64,000 bases of DNA from Thiorhodovibrio winogradskyi (GCF_036208045.1 NZ_CP121472.1:1623531-1687530), one strand, 5' to 3'; shown: positions 17,265-29,008, numbered from the stretch's first letter. Notes: generated by a model not told the origin, from the letters alone. Program-made: numbers and translations.

Positions 17265-18827
17265 TTAGTGTCCGCGCAGCGCTGACTTGCTCGGAATCCC
17301 GCGTGCGGTCTCGTCCGCCTGCAGAGCACGCAATAGCCCCCAGGCCGTGATCAACAGCAGCACTGTCATCGGCAGCCCCGAGGTCAAAGATGCGGTGCGC
17401 AGCGCCTGCAGACCGCCCGAGAGTAATAGGGTTGCCGCCACCAGCCCCTCGGCAACCGCCCAAAATACCCGCTGCGCGCGTGGCGGATGCGGATCGCCGC
17501 CGGAGGTGACCATGTCATCCACCAGCGAGCCCGAATCCGAGGAGGTGACAAAGAACACTACCACCATCAGGGTGGCCAGCAGCGAGGTGATGGCGCTCAA
17601 GGGCAGGGTGCCGAGCAAGGCGTGCAGCCCGGCGGCGGCATCCTCCACCACCACCCCGGCGAGTTCGGCACCGCCCTGTACCTGCTGATAAAGCGCCGTG
17701 CCGCCAAAGACCGCGAACCACAGAAAGGTTACAGCCACAGGCGCCAGAAGAACCGACAGAATAAACTCCCCGATGGTGCGCCCGCGCGAGATGCGCGCCA
17801 CGAACACCCCGACGAAGGGTGACCAGGAAATCCACCAGCTCCAGTAAAACAGCGTCCAGTCCGCCTGCCAGCGGTTGTTGGGGTCGGTGTCCGGGCGCAG
17901 CTCCAGCCACAGGCTGGCGTCGATTAACTCCTGCAGGTAGGCGCCGGTCGAGGAAATCAGCAGCTTGATTTGAAAAACTGTCGGGCCGAATACCAACACA
18001 AAGCCCATCAGCAAGCCGGCCAAGGCCAGGTTGACCGTCGATAGCCAGCGAATGCCATGCCTCACGCCACTCACCACCGAGACGGTGGCGATGGCAGTGA
18101 TGAGCGCGATCAGGCCCACCTGGGTGGCCGTGCTCTGGCCAATGCCGGCGGTCTGCTCCAAGCCGGCGTTGATCTGCATGGCACCCAGCCCGAGCGAGGT
18201 CGCCACGCCAAACAGCGTGCCCACCGTGGCGAGAATGTCCACCCCATGCCCGATGGGGCCGTGAATGCGCTCGCCAATCATTGGGTAGAGCAGGGAACGC
18301 GGCGCCAGTGGCAGGTCGTGACGAAAATGAAAATAGGCCAGGGACAGCCCGAAGACGATGTAAATCGCCCAGGGATGCAGCCCCCAGTGGAAATAGGTCA
18401 GGCGCATCGCCTCGCGCAGCGCGCCTTCCGCCGGGTCGGGCGCAAACGGCGGCTGACTCCAGTGGGTCAGCGGCTCGGCCACGCCCCAGAATACCAGCCC
18501 GGTACCCATGCCGGCGCTGAACAACATGGCGAACCAGGCCAGGTAGCCAAACTCCGGCTCGGCCTGGTCGCCGCCCAGGCGGATGTGGCGATAGGGACTG
18601 ATCAAGAGCCCCAGCACAAAGACCAACAACCCCGAGGCACCGAGAATATAGAGCCAGCCAAAGTTGGCAATGATCCCGCGCTGAAGGGTGCCGAAGACGT
18701 TTTGCGCCGCCTCCGGCCAGCCCGTGCCAAAGCTGACAAAGCACAACACCAGTGCCGCCGAGCCGAGGAAGACGATCGGCTGCATGTGCGCGAGCAGGCG
18801 CGAGACGATATCCGAGAGAGCATGCAT
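17265..18827 (-). CDS. BCCT family betaine/carnitine/choline transporter
   Basis: A 520-residue inner-membrane transporter with the usual twelve helices, importing quaternary ammonium solutes such as glycine betaine by Na+ or H+ coupling. The start was set at the complement of 18825-18827 (MHALSDIV); the longer frame to 18959 adds a non-homologous leader. Family signatures: MLFSAGMGTGLVFWGVAEPL, the TYFHWGLHPWAIY segment, and the WWISWSPFVGVFVARISRGR signature. The TM4 segment GMGTGLVFWG replaces the Gly-Met-Gly Na+-site region seen in BetP-like members only slightly. The cytoplasmic tails are short, so osmosensing by a long tail (as in BetP) is not expected. A small membrane protein gene follows at once. 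Confidence 0.92.
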   Translation of the reverse strand: MHALSDIVSRLLAHMQPIVFLGSAALVLCFVSFGTGWPEAAQNVFGTLQRGIIANFGWLYILGASGLLVFVLGLLISPYRHIRLGGDQAEPEFGYLAWFAMLFSAGMGTGLVFWGVAEPLTHWSQPPFAPDPAEGALREAMRLTYFHWGLHPWAIYIVFGLSLAYFHFRHDLPLAPRSLLYPMIGERIHGPIGHGVDILATVGTLFGVATSLGLGAMQINAGLEQTAGIGQSTATQVGLIALITAIATVSVVSGVRHGIRWLSTVNLALAGLLMGFVLVFGPTVFQIKLLISSTGAYLQELIDASLWLELRPDTDPNNRWQADWTLFYWSWWISWSPFVGVFVARISRGRTIGEFILSVLLAPVAVTFLWFAVFGGTALYQQVQGGAELAGVVVEDAAAGLHALLGTLPLSAITSLLATLMVVVFFVTSSDSGSLVDDMVTSGGDPHPPRAQRVFWAVAEGLVAATLLLSGGLQALRTASLTSGLPMTVLLLITAWGLLRALQADETARGIPSKSALRGH

Positions 18828-19480
18828 GTGAAAATCCCCAGCACGGCGACCGGCGGTTGAGCAGTCCATGCGGAGGATCAAGCAAACATTGCGCCAGGAG
18901 GCGCAAGTTTGAAGTGTGAAGGGGAAGTTTGAAGGGGGAAGCGCACACCGCCTTTCCAACGACCAAAGTCACAGGTCATGGGCCACTGCCAGACCCGATG
19001 GCGCTGGATGGTGCAATTGCCCCGGCGGAGGCGCAAATGCCCCGGGCACTTTCCAGTACGAATGGAATCTGCACTGCGGAGCCGTGCGACCTGTGCCGCG
19101 TCCTTGCACGCGGATTCTCTTGGATTCTGATCAAACTCCTGACCTTTGTGGGGGCTCGATCCCCTGGGACCTTGGGCAGTGAAATGCTGACATTGCAGGG
19201 CAGCCCGTGGCATTGCGGCCGCGCGGTCGCAGCAAGAGCGTCCAGTGCCGCCCGTCATGCGGCCCCGAATTTGCTGCACTTGGGTCAGACTGACCTGAAC
19301 CCAACCCGAGGGAGAAGCCCGATGCCTGTATTGCGCCACCTGAATGCCGAAGACTTCGACGCCCGCGGCTTCGTCCGCGTCCCTGAGCGCTGGAATGCGC
19401 AGCTTGCGGCGTGGCGCTGAGCGAACTTTCGGCACGGTGCCACCCCCTTGCCTTGAAACCATTTAAATCAAGCCGAATGA
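18828..19480. other. Largely gene-free spacer
   Basis: Long frames exist on both strands (18929-19420 plus, 18878-19462 minus) but lack family features and look like by-products of high GC. One possible short gene (19322-19420) is listed separately. Confidence 0.4.
19322..19420 (+). CDS. Possible mini-gene or N-terminal fragment, DsrC/TusE-like start
   Basis: ATG 19322 has a good binding site (GGGAGA). The 32-residue product (MPVLRHLNAEDFDARGFVRV, then PERWNAQLAAWR) resembles the first part of DsrC/TusE-type sulfur relay proteins (D-x-D-x-x-G-F-x-x-x-x-x-x-W). The C-terminal domain with the redox Cys is absent. It may be a fragment; the similarity is weak. Confidence 0.25.
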   Translation: MPVLRHLNAEDFDARGFVRVPERWNAQLAAWR

Positions 19481-20098
19481 CGCATCAATGATCGTAATAC
19501 CTTCGTCAGTGAATCCACACGTGCCGATCCAGCGGCAGGATTGCGCCAGCTGGAGCTTTGGATCAAGCGTTACAAACTCCATGGCTTTGTGAGCTTGACG
19601 CTGCAGGGGGATCAACTCCACTTCAGCATCGATCAAGAGCAATTGGCGCAAGCCGCGCTGTTGGATGGTTGCTATGTCTTGGAAACCACCGTGCCGGTCG
19701 CTGTCATGGATGGCCAGACGGTCGATGAGCGCTATCGCGACTTGCAACAAGTCGAACGCAATTTTAGAACCAAGAAAACGGATTTCCTGGAGATCCGTCC
19801 GATTTTTCTCCGCAATGGCTAGCGCACCAAAGCCCATGTCTTCGTGGCCATGCTGGCACTGATAATCACCCGCCTGTTTCAATCCCTATTACATCGGGCC
19901 TTTGGCACCACCGATGAGGATCCCCATGCCATGACAGTCGATGATGCGTTAGCGGCACTCAATCGATTGACCTATTTGATCCACGAGGTCAAAGGCCACC
20001 GTTACGCGCGTCTCATTCAACCCGATGAGGAGCAATGCAATCTCCTCGACGCACTCGGCCTGCGCTTCCCCCGCCAAACCGCCAAAGCGCTGCAGTAA
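19481..20098 (+). pseudogene. DDE transposase (IS4/IS1634-like), C-terminal remnant with nonsense codon
   Basis: The recognisable C-terminal half of a DDE transposase reads LRQLELWIKRYKLHG, LDGCYVLETTVP, MDGQTVDERYRDLQQVERNF and RTKAHVFVAMLALIITRLFQ. The third catalytic acid is probably the Glu in QQVERNF, by analogy with the Y-(2)-R-(3)-E-(6)-K signature. A TAG at 19820-19822 interrupts the frame, and the N-terminal half with the two Asp residues is missing. It ends at TAA 20096-20098. No inverted repeats were found. Confidence 0.75.
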
Positions 20099-20184
20099 CA
20101 CCGCCACCACGGCGATGTAGTCAGTAAGCTCATCCGCGGGTTAGGCTTTTTTATTCATTTTTATCAACAGCTTATTCGGTAATT

Positions 20185-20616
20185 TTGCAGCGTACACGGC
20201 GGAAGATCCGCCTGATGCGCCAGATCGTCTTGGACAGCGGCTACACCGCCGCCAGCGTGCGCGAACGGCTTTATGCGCGCCGCCCCGACGAGGAGGGCGG
20301 CCCCATGGCTGGCCTGCTGCTCTATACCGCAGCTCCCGATAGCGAAGGCACCCTCGGCGGGCTGGTGGAACTCGGCGAACCCCTGACCCTCGGACGCCAT
20401 CTCTCCCAGGCGCTGGAGAGCATGCGCCTGTGTGCATCCGACCCACTCTGCGCCGAGCATCGACCGGATCTAATGGGACGCACCATTCAGGGCGCGTGTT
20501 GCCATGCTTGCCTGTTTGCGCCAGAAACTTCCTGCGAGCGCGGTAACCGCTACCTAGATCGCTCCGTGCTGGTCAACATCTTTTCAGCGCAGGGAACCGC
20601 GTTTTTCGACGAATGA
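20185..20616 (+). pseudogene. C-terminal fragment of a DrmB-like (DUF1998) protein
   Basis: A 143-codon stretch with no convincing start codon matches the C-terminal DUF1998 region: GLLLYTAAPDSEGTLGGLVE, ASDPLCAEHRPD, GACCHACLFAPETSCERGNR and YLDRSVLV. The Cys/His cluster (CCHAC, TSCERGN, and CASDPLC earlier) is probably metal-binding. DUF1998 at the end of a long protein is characteristic of DrmB, a core component of the DISARM anti-phage system, though related helicases also carry it. Everything upstream (over 400 residues) is missing, replaced by the transposase remnant. Frame and stop are intact, so the loss is by truncation. Confidence 0.7.
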
Positions 20617-20678
20617 ATCAGAACCGCCGATGGCGATGATGGCGGCGGCCTGAATCCCGCTCGCGCGGTGCGATAGCA

Positions 20679-22250
20679 TTAAGCCCTGACCAGCCGCACC
20701 GCGCGCCCGCTCGGGGTCTGGGTGTCCTCGCTGTGCAGGCGCTCGGCCAGCGGCGGGATGCCGGGCCGGCGGTCGAAGATCACCAGCCAGCCGCTGTCCA
20801 GCCCCAAGCCGGCCAGATACTCATCGATCTGCGTGAGTCCCTCGGTGAGCGGATCGGCGGCGCCGGGGCGCCAGACTTTCAGCTCCATGCCCAGGGTCAG
20901 GTGTCCATATCTCAGGCACAGATCCATGCGCCCACGCCCGATGGCGTATTCCCGCTCCAGGCTGCCGCCGCCGTTGACCACCCGCTGCAAAAAGGCCATC
21001 AGCACTAGGTGGGGCGCGATTTCATGATAGGGCGCGCTGCCGAGCAGCGCCTCGCCATGTTGACGCCAGAAGGCAATGAACGCAGCGAACAGCGCCTCGG
21101 GGTCGAGTGCGCCCGTCGCGGTCAGCCAGGTGGGGCGGATCTGCGGCAACGAGGCCTCTGGCGTGAAGGCCAACATGCGCGGCAGCACTTCGCGATAGAT
21201 GGGGTTTGCGACGGCGATGCTGCCGTTCACGCGCCGCAACAGGCCGAGATCGGTCAGGTATTCGATACTCTCCACCGGTACTTCATCCAGGGACATGCCA
21301 GCCATCATCGGCTCGATGATGCGCCGCACCCGAGGTTCGCGCAGCTTATCGGCAAGCTGGTCGAGATGGGTAACCCGGCGCAGGATCAAATTTTCCTTGG
21401 CCTGGTCGATCAGATCGACATCAATGGGGTGGCTAAGATTACGCCCGGTGGGAATCCGAAAACAACTCTCGTAGGCCAGGGCGTTGACCAGCCAGGGTTG
21501 CCCCTGAGTGAGCGTCCAGACCCGCGCCAGCGCCTCGGGGGTGAAAACCTGCCCGGTTTCTCGGGTGTGCTCGGAGAGTAGCGCATTGACTTCGTCGACA
21601 TTGAAATCGCCCAGGCGCAGGGATTCGGCCTTGATGTTAAAGGCGCTGCCGCCGGTGATGGCTTCCTCCTCGGAGCTGGCGTGGATGCGATAGTCGCGCA
21701 GGTCGCGCACGCCGCACAGCACGATGGTATTGGGAAAGGAGCGCGGTCGTTGGCGATAGCCGCCGCGCACTTGGCGCAGCAGCGAGATCAGGGTGTCGCC
21801 GACCAGGGCATCGACCTCGTCGAGAAAGAGCACCAGCGGGCGGTCGCTGCGTTCGCACCATTGGGTGAGAAATTCGCGCAGGGCACGGGTGGGAGCATTG
21901 CGCGCCAGTATCTCGTCGGCGAGTGCGTACAGGCCGGTGTCGCCGTGTTCTAAACGCGCTTCGGCGGCGATGGTCTGCACAATGTCGGTCATGGCGAGTT
22001 CAATATTCTCGCGCGCCGCCTGGGCGGTTTCGAGATTGGCATAGACCGCCAGATAGTGTCCCTCGCGGTTGAGCCGTTCCATCAACGCCAGCAAACAGGA
22101 GGTCTTGCCGGTCTGGCGCGGGGCGTGGAGCAGGAAATATTTTTGCTGCGCGATCATCCGCAGCACTTCGTCTAAGTCCCAGCGCCCGAGTGGTGGCAGC
22201 ACATAGTGCATCTCGGAGCGTACTGGGCCCTCGGTGTTGAAGAATTTCAT
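20679..22250 (-). CDS. AAA ATPase with C-terminal PD-(D/E)XK nuclease-like domain
   Basis: A 523-residue cytoplasmic protein starting MKFFNTEGPV at the complement of 22248-22250. The N-terminal ATPase has Walker A APRQTGKTS (about 43-51) and Walker B PLVLFLDEVDAL (about 138-149). A winged-helix-like middle region follows (VESIEYLTDLGLLRRVNGSI). The C-terminal part contains GRGRMDLCLRYG and GMELKVWRPG (about 431-455), the D...E-x-K pattern of PD-(D/E)XK nucleases. This architecture is common in archaeal-type STAND-like ATPases of mobile or defence-related loci; the target is unknown. It converges with the DrmB remnant. Confidence 0.85.
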   Translation of the reverse strand: MKFFNTEGPVRSEMHYVLPPLGRWDLDEVLRMIAQQKYFLLHAPRQTGKTSCLLALMERLNREGHYLAVYANLETAQAARENIELAMTDIVQTIAAEARLEHGDTGLYALADEILARNAPTRALREFLTQWCERSDRPLVLFLDEVDALVGDTLISLLRQVRGGYRQRPRSFPNTIVLCGVRDLRDYRIHASSEEEAITGGSAFNIKAESLRLGDFNVDEVNALLSEHTRETGQVFTPEALARVWTLTQGQPWLVNALAYESCFRIPTGRNLSHPIDVDLIDQAKENLILRRVTHLDQLADKLREPRVRRIIEPMMAGMSLDEVPVESIEYLTDLGLLRRVNGSIAVANPIYREVLPRMLAFTPEASLPQIRPTWLTATGALDPEALFAAFIAFWRQHGEALLGSAPYHEIAPHLVLMAFLQRVVNGGGSLEREYAIGRGRMDLCLRYGHLTLGMELKVWRPGAADPLTEGLTQIDEYLAGLGLDSGWLVIFDRRPGIPPLAERLHSEDTQTPSGRAVRLVRA

Positions 22251-22467
22251 GCGGGTGTCTCTCGGCGGTGAGGGGGGCTTGGCGCCTTAGATTCATGCAT
22301 TAAAGCACTGACGGCATGAAAAGGTGGATTTGTCGCGGGATTAAACAATAAGATTCAAGTGATAAAGCGGCGTTGCTCCGTCATTCTCTGTCCAGCAGGC
22401 CCGTTTGCGCAATCTCATCGTCATTGAACCTCTACCGTCATCTGATCAAAGAAGCGGAATTCACGCG

Positions 22468-23568
22468 ATGCCCAGACGAGCGATTTCCCCCGCCTGCCGG
22501 CTGGCGGCACTGGGCCTGGCGAGCAACGGCATGGTGCGCATCCGTGGTGCGGGATTTGCCGCGACTGATGGCCCGCGAGTGCTGGATCCAGACGCGGTGA
22601 TTCGCGGCTGTGGCTGCCGTCCGGAGTGGTTCAGCGACCCGGATAACACCATTGCCTTTAGCGCCGTGGGTCGCCTGCTGGCGTATGTCGCGACGAATAC
22701 CGCCTGCGCCTATCCGGGGCTGGCGCTCGGTCAGGGGTCGGGACTGGATGTGGCCGGCGTTGTTGGTCGCGCCATGCGGTTGGCGCCCACGGTGGTCGCG
22801 GCCTTGCGCACCCTGATCCTGCACTTGCACCTGCATGACCGGGGCGCCATTCCCTATCTCTGTGTGGACGGACAACAGGCGCGTTTTGGTTACACTCTGT
22901 GGTGCTCGGATGTGGTCGATACAGATCATTTCTACGATGGCGCCCTAGCCATCGCCTGGAACATGATCCGCGAGCTGGCCGGCCCGGACTGGCAGGCGAG
23001 CGAAGTCCGCTTGTTTCGAGAACCGCCCGCGGACAGTGCGTCTTTTCGGGAGCACTTTCGCGCGCCGCTGTGTTTCGGCGCGCAGCAGGCGGCGGTGGTG
23101 TTTCCGGCCGCCGATCTCAAGCGCCCTTGCTTGGACGCGGATGCGCCCGCCTATGCCAAGGCCAAGTCGGATCTCGAATCCCTGGGTGCAATCAGCGATC
23201 TGGGCCTGGCCGACGAGGTGCGCCTTGTGCTGCTGCGCCTGCTGGTGGCCGGATCTTGCGGGACTCGCGCTGGCCCTGAGCGGGCGGATGTGGCGCAGCT
23301 ATTCGCCATGCATCCGCGAACCCTCAATCGGCGATTGCGCGAAGAAGGCGTGACCTTCGCGGCGTTGTTGGCTAAGGCGCGCCATGATCTGGCGCGACAG
23401 TTGTTGCGCGATACCCAGTTGCCCGTCAGCGAGATTGCCTATTTGTTTGGCTATGCGGGCAGCGGGCCCTTCTCGCACGCCTTTCGTCACTGGTCCGGCA
23501 TGACAGCAGGGGCGTGGCGGAAAGCGCAACCCACCGAGACTGACCCGGGCCGCGCCGATAGGCATTGA
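22468..23568 (+). CDS. AraC family transcriptional regulator
   Basis: A 366-residue regulator. The ATG at 22468 was preferred to a TTG-started extension at 22405. The N-terminal half (about 20-210) is the arabinose-binding-like domain of the OruR/ArgR-type subgroup (VIRGCGCRPEWFSDPDN, then FSAVGRLLAYV). The C-terminal HTH_18 domain covers about 265-350: VAQLFAMHPRTLNRRLREEG, then ISEIAYLFGYAGSG-type second helix (here VSEIAYLFGYAGSGPFSHAF). The target is unknown; the nearest downstream gene on the same strand is the truncated arylsulfatase. Confidence 0.88.
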   Translation: MPRRAISPACRLAALGLASNGMVRIRGAGFAATDGPRVLDPDAVIRGCGCRPEWFSDPDNTIAFSAVGRLLAYVATNTACAYPGLALGQGSGLDVAGVVGRAMRLAPTVVAALRTLILHLHLHDRGAIPYLCVDGQQARFGYTLWCSDVVDTDHFYDGALAIAWNMIRELAGPDWQASEVRLFREPPADSASFREHFRAPLCFGAQQAAVVFPAADLKRPCLDADAPAYAKAKSDLESLGAISDLGLADEVRLVLLRLLVAGSCGTRAGPERADVAQLFAMHPRTLNRRLREEGVTFAALLAKARHDLARQLLRDTQLPVSEIAYLFGYAGSGPFSHAFRHWSGMTAGAWRKAQPTETDPGRADRH

Positions 23569-23587
23569 TCGCTGAGAACCTGAGTTC

Positions 23588-24364
23588 TTGTTTCTCCAGG
23601 GTTTTCGAGATCGGGGAGTGACGGATCGCAATTTGTCGCGAATTGTGTTTTTCAAGCGGGTGCGAAGGGCTAATAATCGGGCGTTCATCCTCGGTATCAC
23701 GGTCTTGGGCGAGGCCGGCTCACCAGCCGCCAAGGCCAGCATCACTGGCGACCAGTTGCCGCCGCCGCCAGCGCCCTTCCAGGGCGAGATCAAGCAGCAG
23801 ACGCTGCAATCGACGCCCTGGTGGTCGCCGACCGTGGTGCCGCCCAAGGTTGCGCCCAACATCCTGTTGATCATCACCGATGACTCCGGTTTTGGCGTAC
23901 CGAGCACCTTTGGCGGCGTGATCCCGACCCCGAGTATGGATCGCATCGCCAACGAAGGGCTGCGCTACAACCGCATGTTTTCCACCGCGCTCTGCTCGCC
24001 GAACCGTGCCGCGCTGCTGACCGGGCGCAACCACCACTCGGCGGGCTTTGGCGTCATTGCCGAACAGGCCACCGGCTTCCCTGGCTACAACAGCGTGATT
24101 GGCGCCGATAACGCCACCATTGGGCGCATCCTGCGCGAAAACGTCTACGCCACCAGCTGGTTCGGCAAGGACCACAACACGCCCACCTACCAGGCGAGCC
24201 AGGCTGGGCCTTTCACCCAATGGCCCATCGGCATGGGGTTCGATTACTTCTTCGGTTTCGTCGGCGGCGATGACTTGCGCGTGCCCAATCATGGCAAGCT
24301 GTTCAAGGCGCTGCTGAGGCTTCATGTGCCCGATTGGAAGCGCCATGAAATCCGCGGCAAGTAA
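23588..24364 (+). pseudogene. Arylsulfatase, truncated to the N-terminal third
   Basis: The recognisable part begins around 23730 (GDQLPPPPAPFQGEI) and includes NILLIITDDSGFGVP with the metal-binding Asp pair. The sulfatase signature CSPNRAALLTGRNHH follows; its Cys would be converted to formylglycine. Then come WFGKDHNTP and FDYFFGFVGGD. Homologues run to about 750 residues; here the frame diverges after FVGGD and stops at TAA 24362-24364. The C-terminal metal and substrate residues are lost. The start is unclear: the first 45 codons look unrelated. Confidence 0.8.
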
Positions 24365-24823
24365 ATCCGCTTGCCGCAACTCCAGCCCTGACTAATGCTG
24401 TTGTTCCTTCAACCGCCGCGACCCCTCGACCAGTGGATGCCAGCCGAAGACCAGCGAGAAGTTGAAGCTGTCCATCTGCATGTCGCCGGGTTCCTCGTGC
24501 CGAGGCTCTGCCTCGGCACGCTGTCTTGGCGGCTCTGCCGCCTTGATTGAAGGATCAAGAGAACCGATATGGATGCGCTGTTGTAATTGGCCGCTCAGCC
24601 CACGAGCGGCGGAGCCGCCAAGACGGGAAAGACGGGAAGGTGATTTCAAATATCGTGCTCACTAGAAGACCGATTTCCCGCAATTCGGATGCTCATGCAC
24701 CTGCGCCGAGGCGCGGGGCATGGAGGTTGGTGAAAATTCTCGACGGCCTGGTGCTGGGACTTGGCCCCGACTGGCGAACGGATAAGAAATCCAAGCCAAG
24801 GATAGGATGGATCTCGCCCTGTG
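24365..24823. other. Spacer with palindromes and a possible gene remnant
   Basis: No intact gene. On the minus strand, around 24392-24480, the peptide MQMDSFNFSLVFGWHPLVEG ends at a stop and looks like the last strand of some outer-membrane protein, but this is too short to name. Three GC-rich palindromes occur in this spacer. Confidence 0.35.
24497..24542. repeat. Two adjacent GC-rich palindromes (REP/MITE-like)
   Basis: GTGCCGAGGC-TCT-GCCTCGGCAC (24497-24519) is a perfect 10-bp stem, and GGCGGC-TCT-GCCGCC (24528-24542) a perfect 6-bp stem with the same TCT loop. A third related palindrome (GGCGG/CCGCC, about 24608-24619) lies 65 nt further on in the reverse sense (loop complementary). The shared loop suggests one repeat family. 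Confidence 0.7.
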
Positions 24824-26863
<2,040 letters not shown>

Positions 26864-27451
26864 TGAATCTCTCGTGCAGTTGCTGTCTGTTTTATCTGGA
26901 TCGCTCTACGGCTCTTTTGGCAGACATCCCGCAGGCATCGTGCCGGTTGTGCTAAGCAGGAATCGGGCCGGCTATCTGGAGTTCCGATTGGACCGATGCT
27001 GAGTCACCGCGGTGGCAAGGAGTGGTTCAAATGCCGCATCCCTGGGGCCTATGAACCACTACAGCTGGCAGCGCTTGGGTCACTGCGCCCAGACCACAGC
27101 ATCCAAAAGGCACGCAGCGGCGCGCTTCTCCGAGTTGGCCCGGTTTCTGCCTGCCTTCAAGAAGCTTCTGCTTCCATTGCGCGACCACCGAGATCGACTG
27201 GACCTCGCGTCAGGTCATCGCCTCGCGACCAGCTATCAGATCGGAACCTGATCCAATGATTGTCCAAATCGAAGGAGACTCCCTATCTACTCCGAGGGCG
27301 AACTCGGCGAGGGCTGTGTCAGTTGCCATGAGCACGTCGGCCATCAGTATCTCCAGGGCATGCTCGACGATCACTTCGACGAGGTCAGCCTTGGTGTAGA
27401 TAGTGCCAAAAATCTGCGCATATTCGGTGAATAGCGCAGTCCATCGCCAAC
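26864..27451. other. Spacer with possible decayed coding sequence
   Basis: No intact gene. The ORF at 27012-27251 has no recognisable family. At 27287-27430 a plus-strand frame contains a C-x-x-C-H heme-like motif (CVSCHEH), but without a start or a recognisable cytochrome context. The opposite strand has an equally good frame. Both are treated as unproven. Confidence 0.35.
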
Positions 27452-28297
27452 ATGCTGCCTGGCAAAGTGCGTGATCTGACCGCTGGGCAGGAGCATGCAC
27501 GCACATCCGTCTCGGCCATCCCGGCCGAGCTGCCGGTTGCCATCACCGTGGCCCTGTCGATCGGGCGGCATCGGATGGCCGAGCGCAACCTCATCGTGCG
27601 TCGGCTGCCGGCGGTCGAGGGACTCGGCACCTGTACGCTGATCGCGAGCGACAAGATCGGCACCCTGACCGCCAACGAGCTCACCATCACCCGCATCGCA
27701 TTGCCGGGCAGCGCTCGGGTTCGGGTCGATGTCGGCGAGAACCCGGAGGGTGACCGGCTGCGTCCCGACGATGGCGGCGAGGGTGACGGCGGCGAGACAC
27801 CCGACGAGGCGACGCAAGCGGCGGTGCAGCGCCTGGCCAGCACCGGCGTGCTCTGCAACGAGGCTGAGCTACGCGAGACTGATGAGGGTGATCTCGAGGC
27901 CGATGGTGACACCGTCGATGTGGCCTTCCTCGTGCTCGGCCAGCGTCTGGGGCTGACGCGTGCGCAGTTGCTGGAGCGTCAACCCGAGCAGGCGCGAGTG
28001 CCGTTCATGTCCAAGCGCCGCCCGGCAGCCACCTTCAATCAGGGCGATGAGGGGCTGCAAGCCTATGTGAAGGGCGCTGCCGAGGCCGTGCTGCCGTTCT
28101 GTGCTGACGCCAAAGACCTGCAAGCGCAGGTCGATGACCTGAGTGGTCGCGGTTTCCGCGTGCTTGCGCTGACCACGGGGCCCGTTGAAGGTGATGCGGA
28201 CGAGGCGGCGCGCCGGCTCGAAGCGGGTGAGCTCGGAGGACTCCAACTGCTTGGGCTGGTTGGCTTGATCGATCCGGTTGTGGATTCTCTACCATGA
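27452..28297 (+). pseudogene. Cation-transporting P-type ATPase fragment with altered phosphorylation motif
   Basis: This fragment carries the end of the M4 helix (SAIPAELPVAITVALSIG) and the linker to the phosphorylation site (VEGLGTCTLIASDKIGTLTA). The nucleotide-binding domain follows, including KGAAEAVLPFC. It ends at GLVGLIDPVVDSLP, where the hinge to M5 should begin. The signature DKTGT is DKIGT here: the phosphorylated Asp remains but the Thr, invariant in the family, is Ile. The first half (A domain, M1-M3) and last half (M5-M10) are missing. It overlaps the next gene remnant by ATGA. Confidence 0.8.
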
Positions 28298-28971
28298 AAA
28301 TCTATGTCTTTGGTGTTTAGAACTGGGAAGCCGGAGCCTTTGATCGCCTGGATGGTGAGCACGAGATCCTGTTCATGAGCGAGCCCCTGCGGCCGACGAA
28401 TGCCGCGCGCTATGCCGACGCCGAGGCGGTGAGCACCTTTATCTATTCGTCGATCAACCGAGATGTGTTAGCGGCAATGCCCAAGCTCGAGGTGATTGCC
28501 TCGCGCTCGACCGGCGTTGACTATATCGACACCAACCGCTGTTGTCTCGAGCGCGGCGTTACGGTGGCCAATGTGCCCGGCAATGACAAGACCCGGAACA
28601 TGATCTTGAACGAGCAGTTTGATCGCATGCACGATGGCGCGATTCTAATCAACACGGCGCGCGGCAGCTTCGTCGACCACCGCGCGCTGGCGCGTGCCCT
28701 GGTGGAGGGCAGGATCGCGGCGGCCGGTCTGGATGTGCTGCCGGAGGAGCCCGTGGTGCGTGAGGAGGCCGAGCTGCTGCGCTCCGTCTATGAGAGCCGC
28801 CATGATCTGAGCAACCTGCTTGCCGGGCAGGTGCTGATCCATTTGCGCAATGTCGTGGTCACACCGCACAGCGCCTTCAACACCCGTGAGGCGGTTAAGC
28901 GCATCCTGGAGACGCCGGTCGATAACCTGGCCGCCTATGCCGAGTGTCGGCCGTGCAACATCGCCGCCTGA
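28294..28971 (+). pseudogene. D-isomer 2-hydroxyacid dehydrogenase, internally deleted
   Basis: The frame starts at ATG 28294 (MKIYVFGV) and hits TAG at 28318-28320 after 8 codons. The same frame then continues with the substrate-domain segments LEVIASRSTGVDYIDTNRCC and GVTVANVPGND. It jumps straight to NEQFDRMHDGAILINTARGS, the late NAD domain (then AAAGLDVLPEEP and TPHSAFNTREAV). The whole Rossmann entry, including the G-x-G-x-x-G, is missing (about 90 residues). The catalytic His region (TPHSAFNT) survives. The enzyme cannot bind NAD, so it is inactive. Confidence 0.8.
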
Positions 28972-29008
28972 GGAGGGATGACAGACTATTGCAAGATCCT
29001 CAAGGGCC

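Noticed and set aside
27287-27430. A CxxCH heme-binding motif (CVSCHEH) suggesting a cytochrome c fragment
   Set aside because: There is no start codon, signal peptide or axial-ligand context, and the opposite strand is equally open. One motif in GC-rich sequence can arise by chance.
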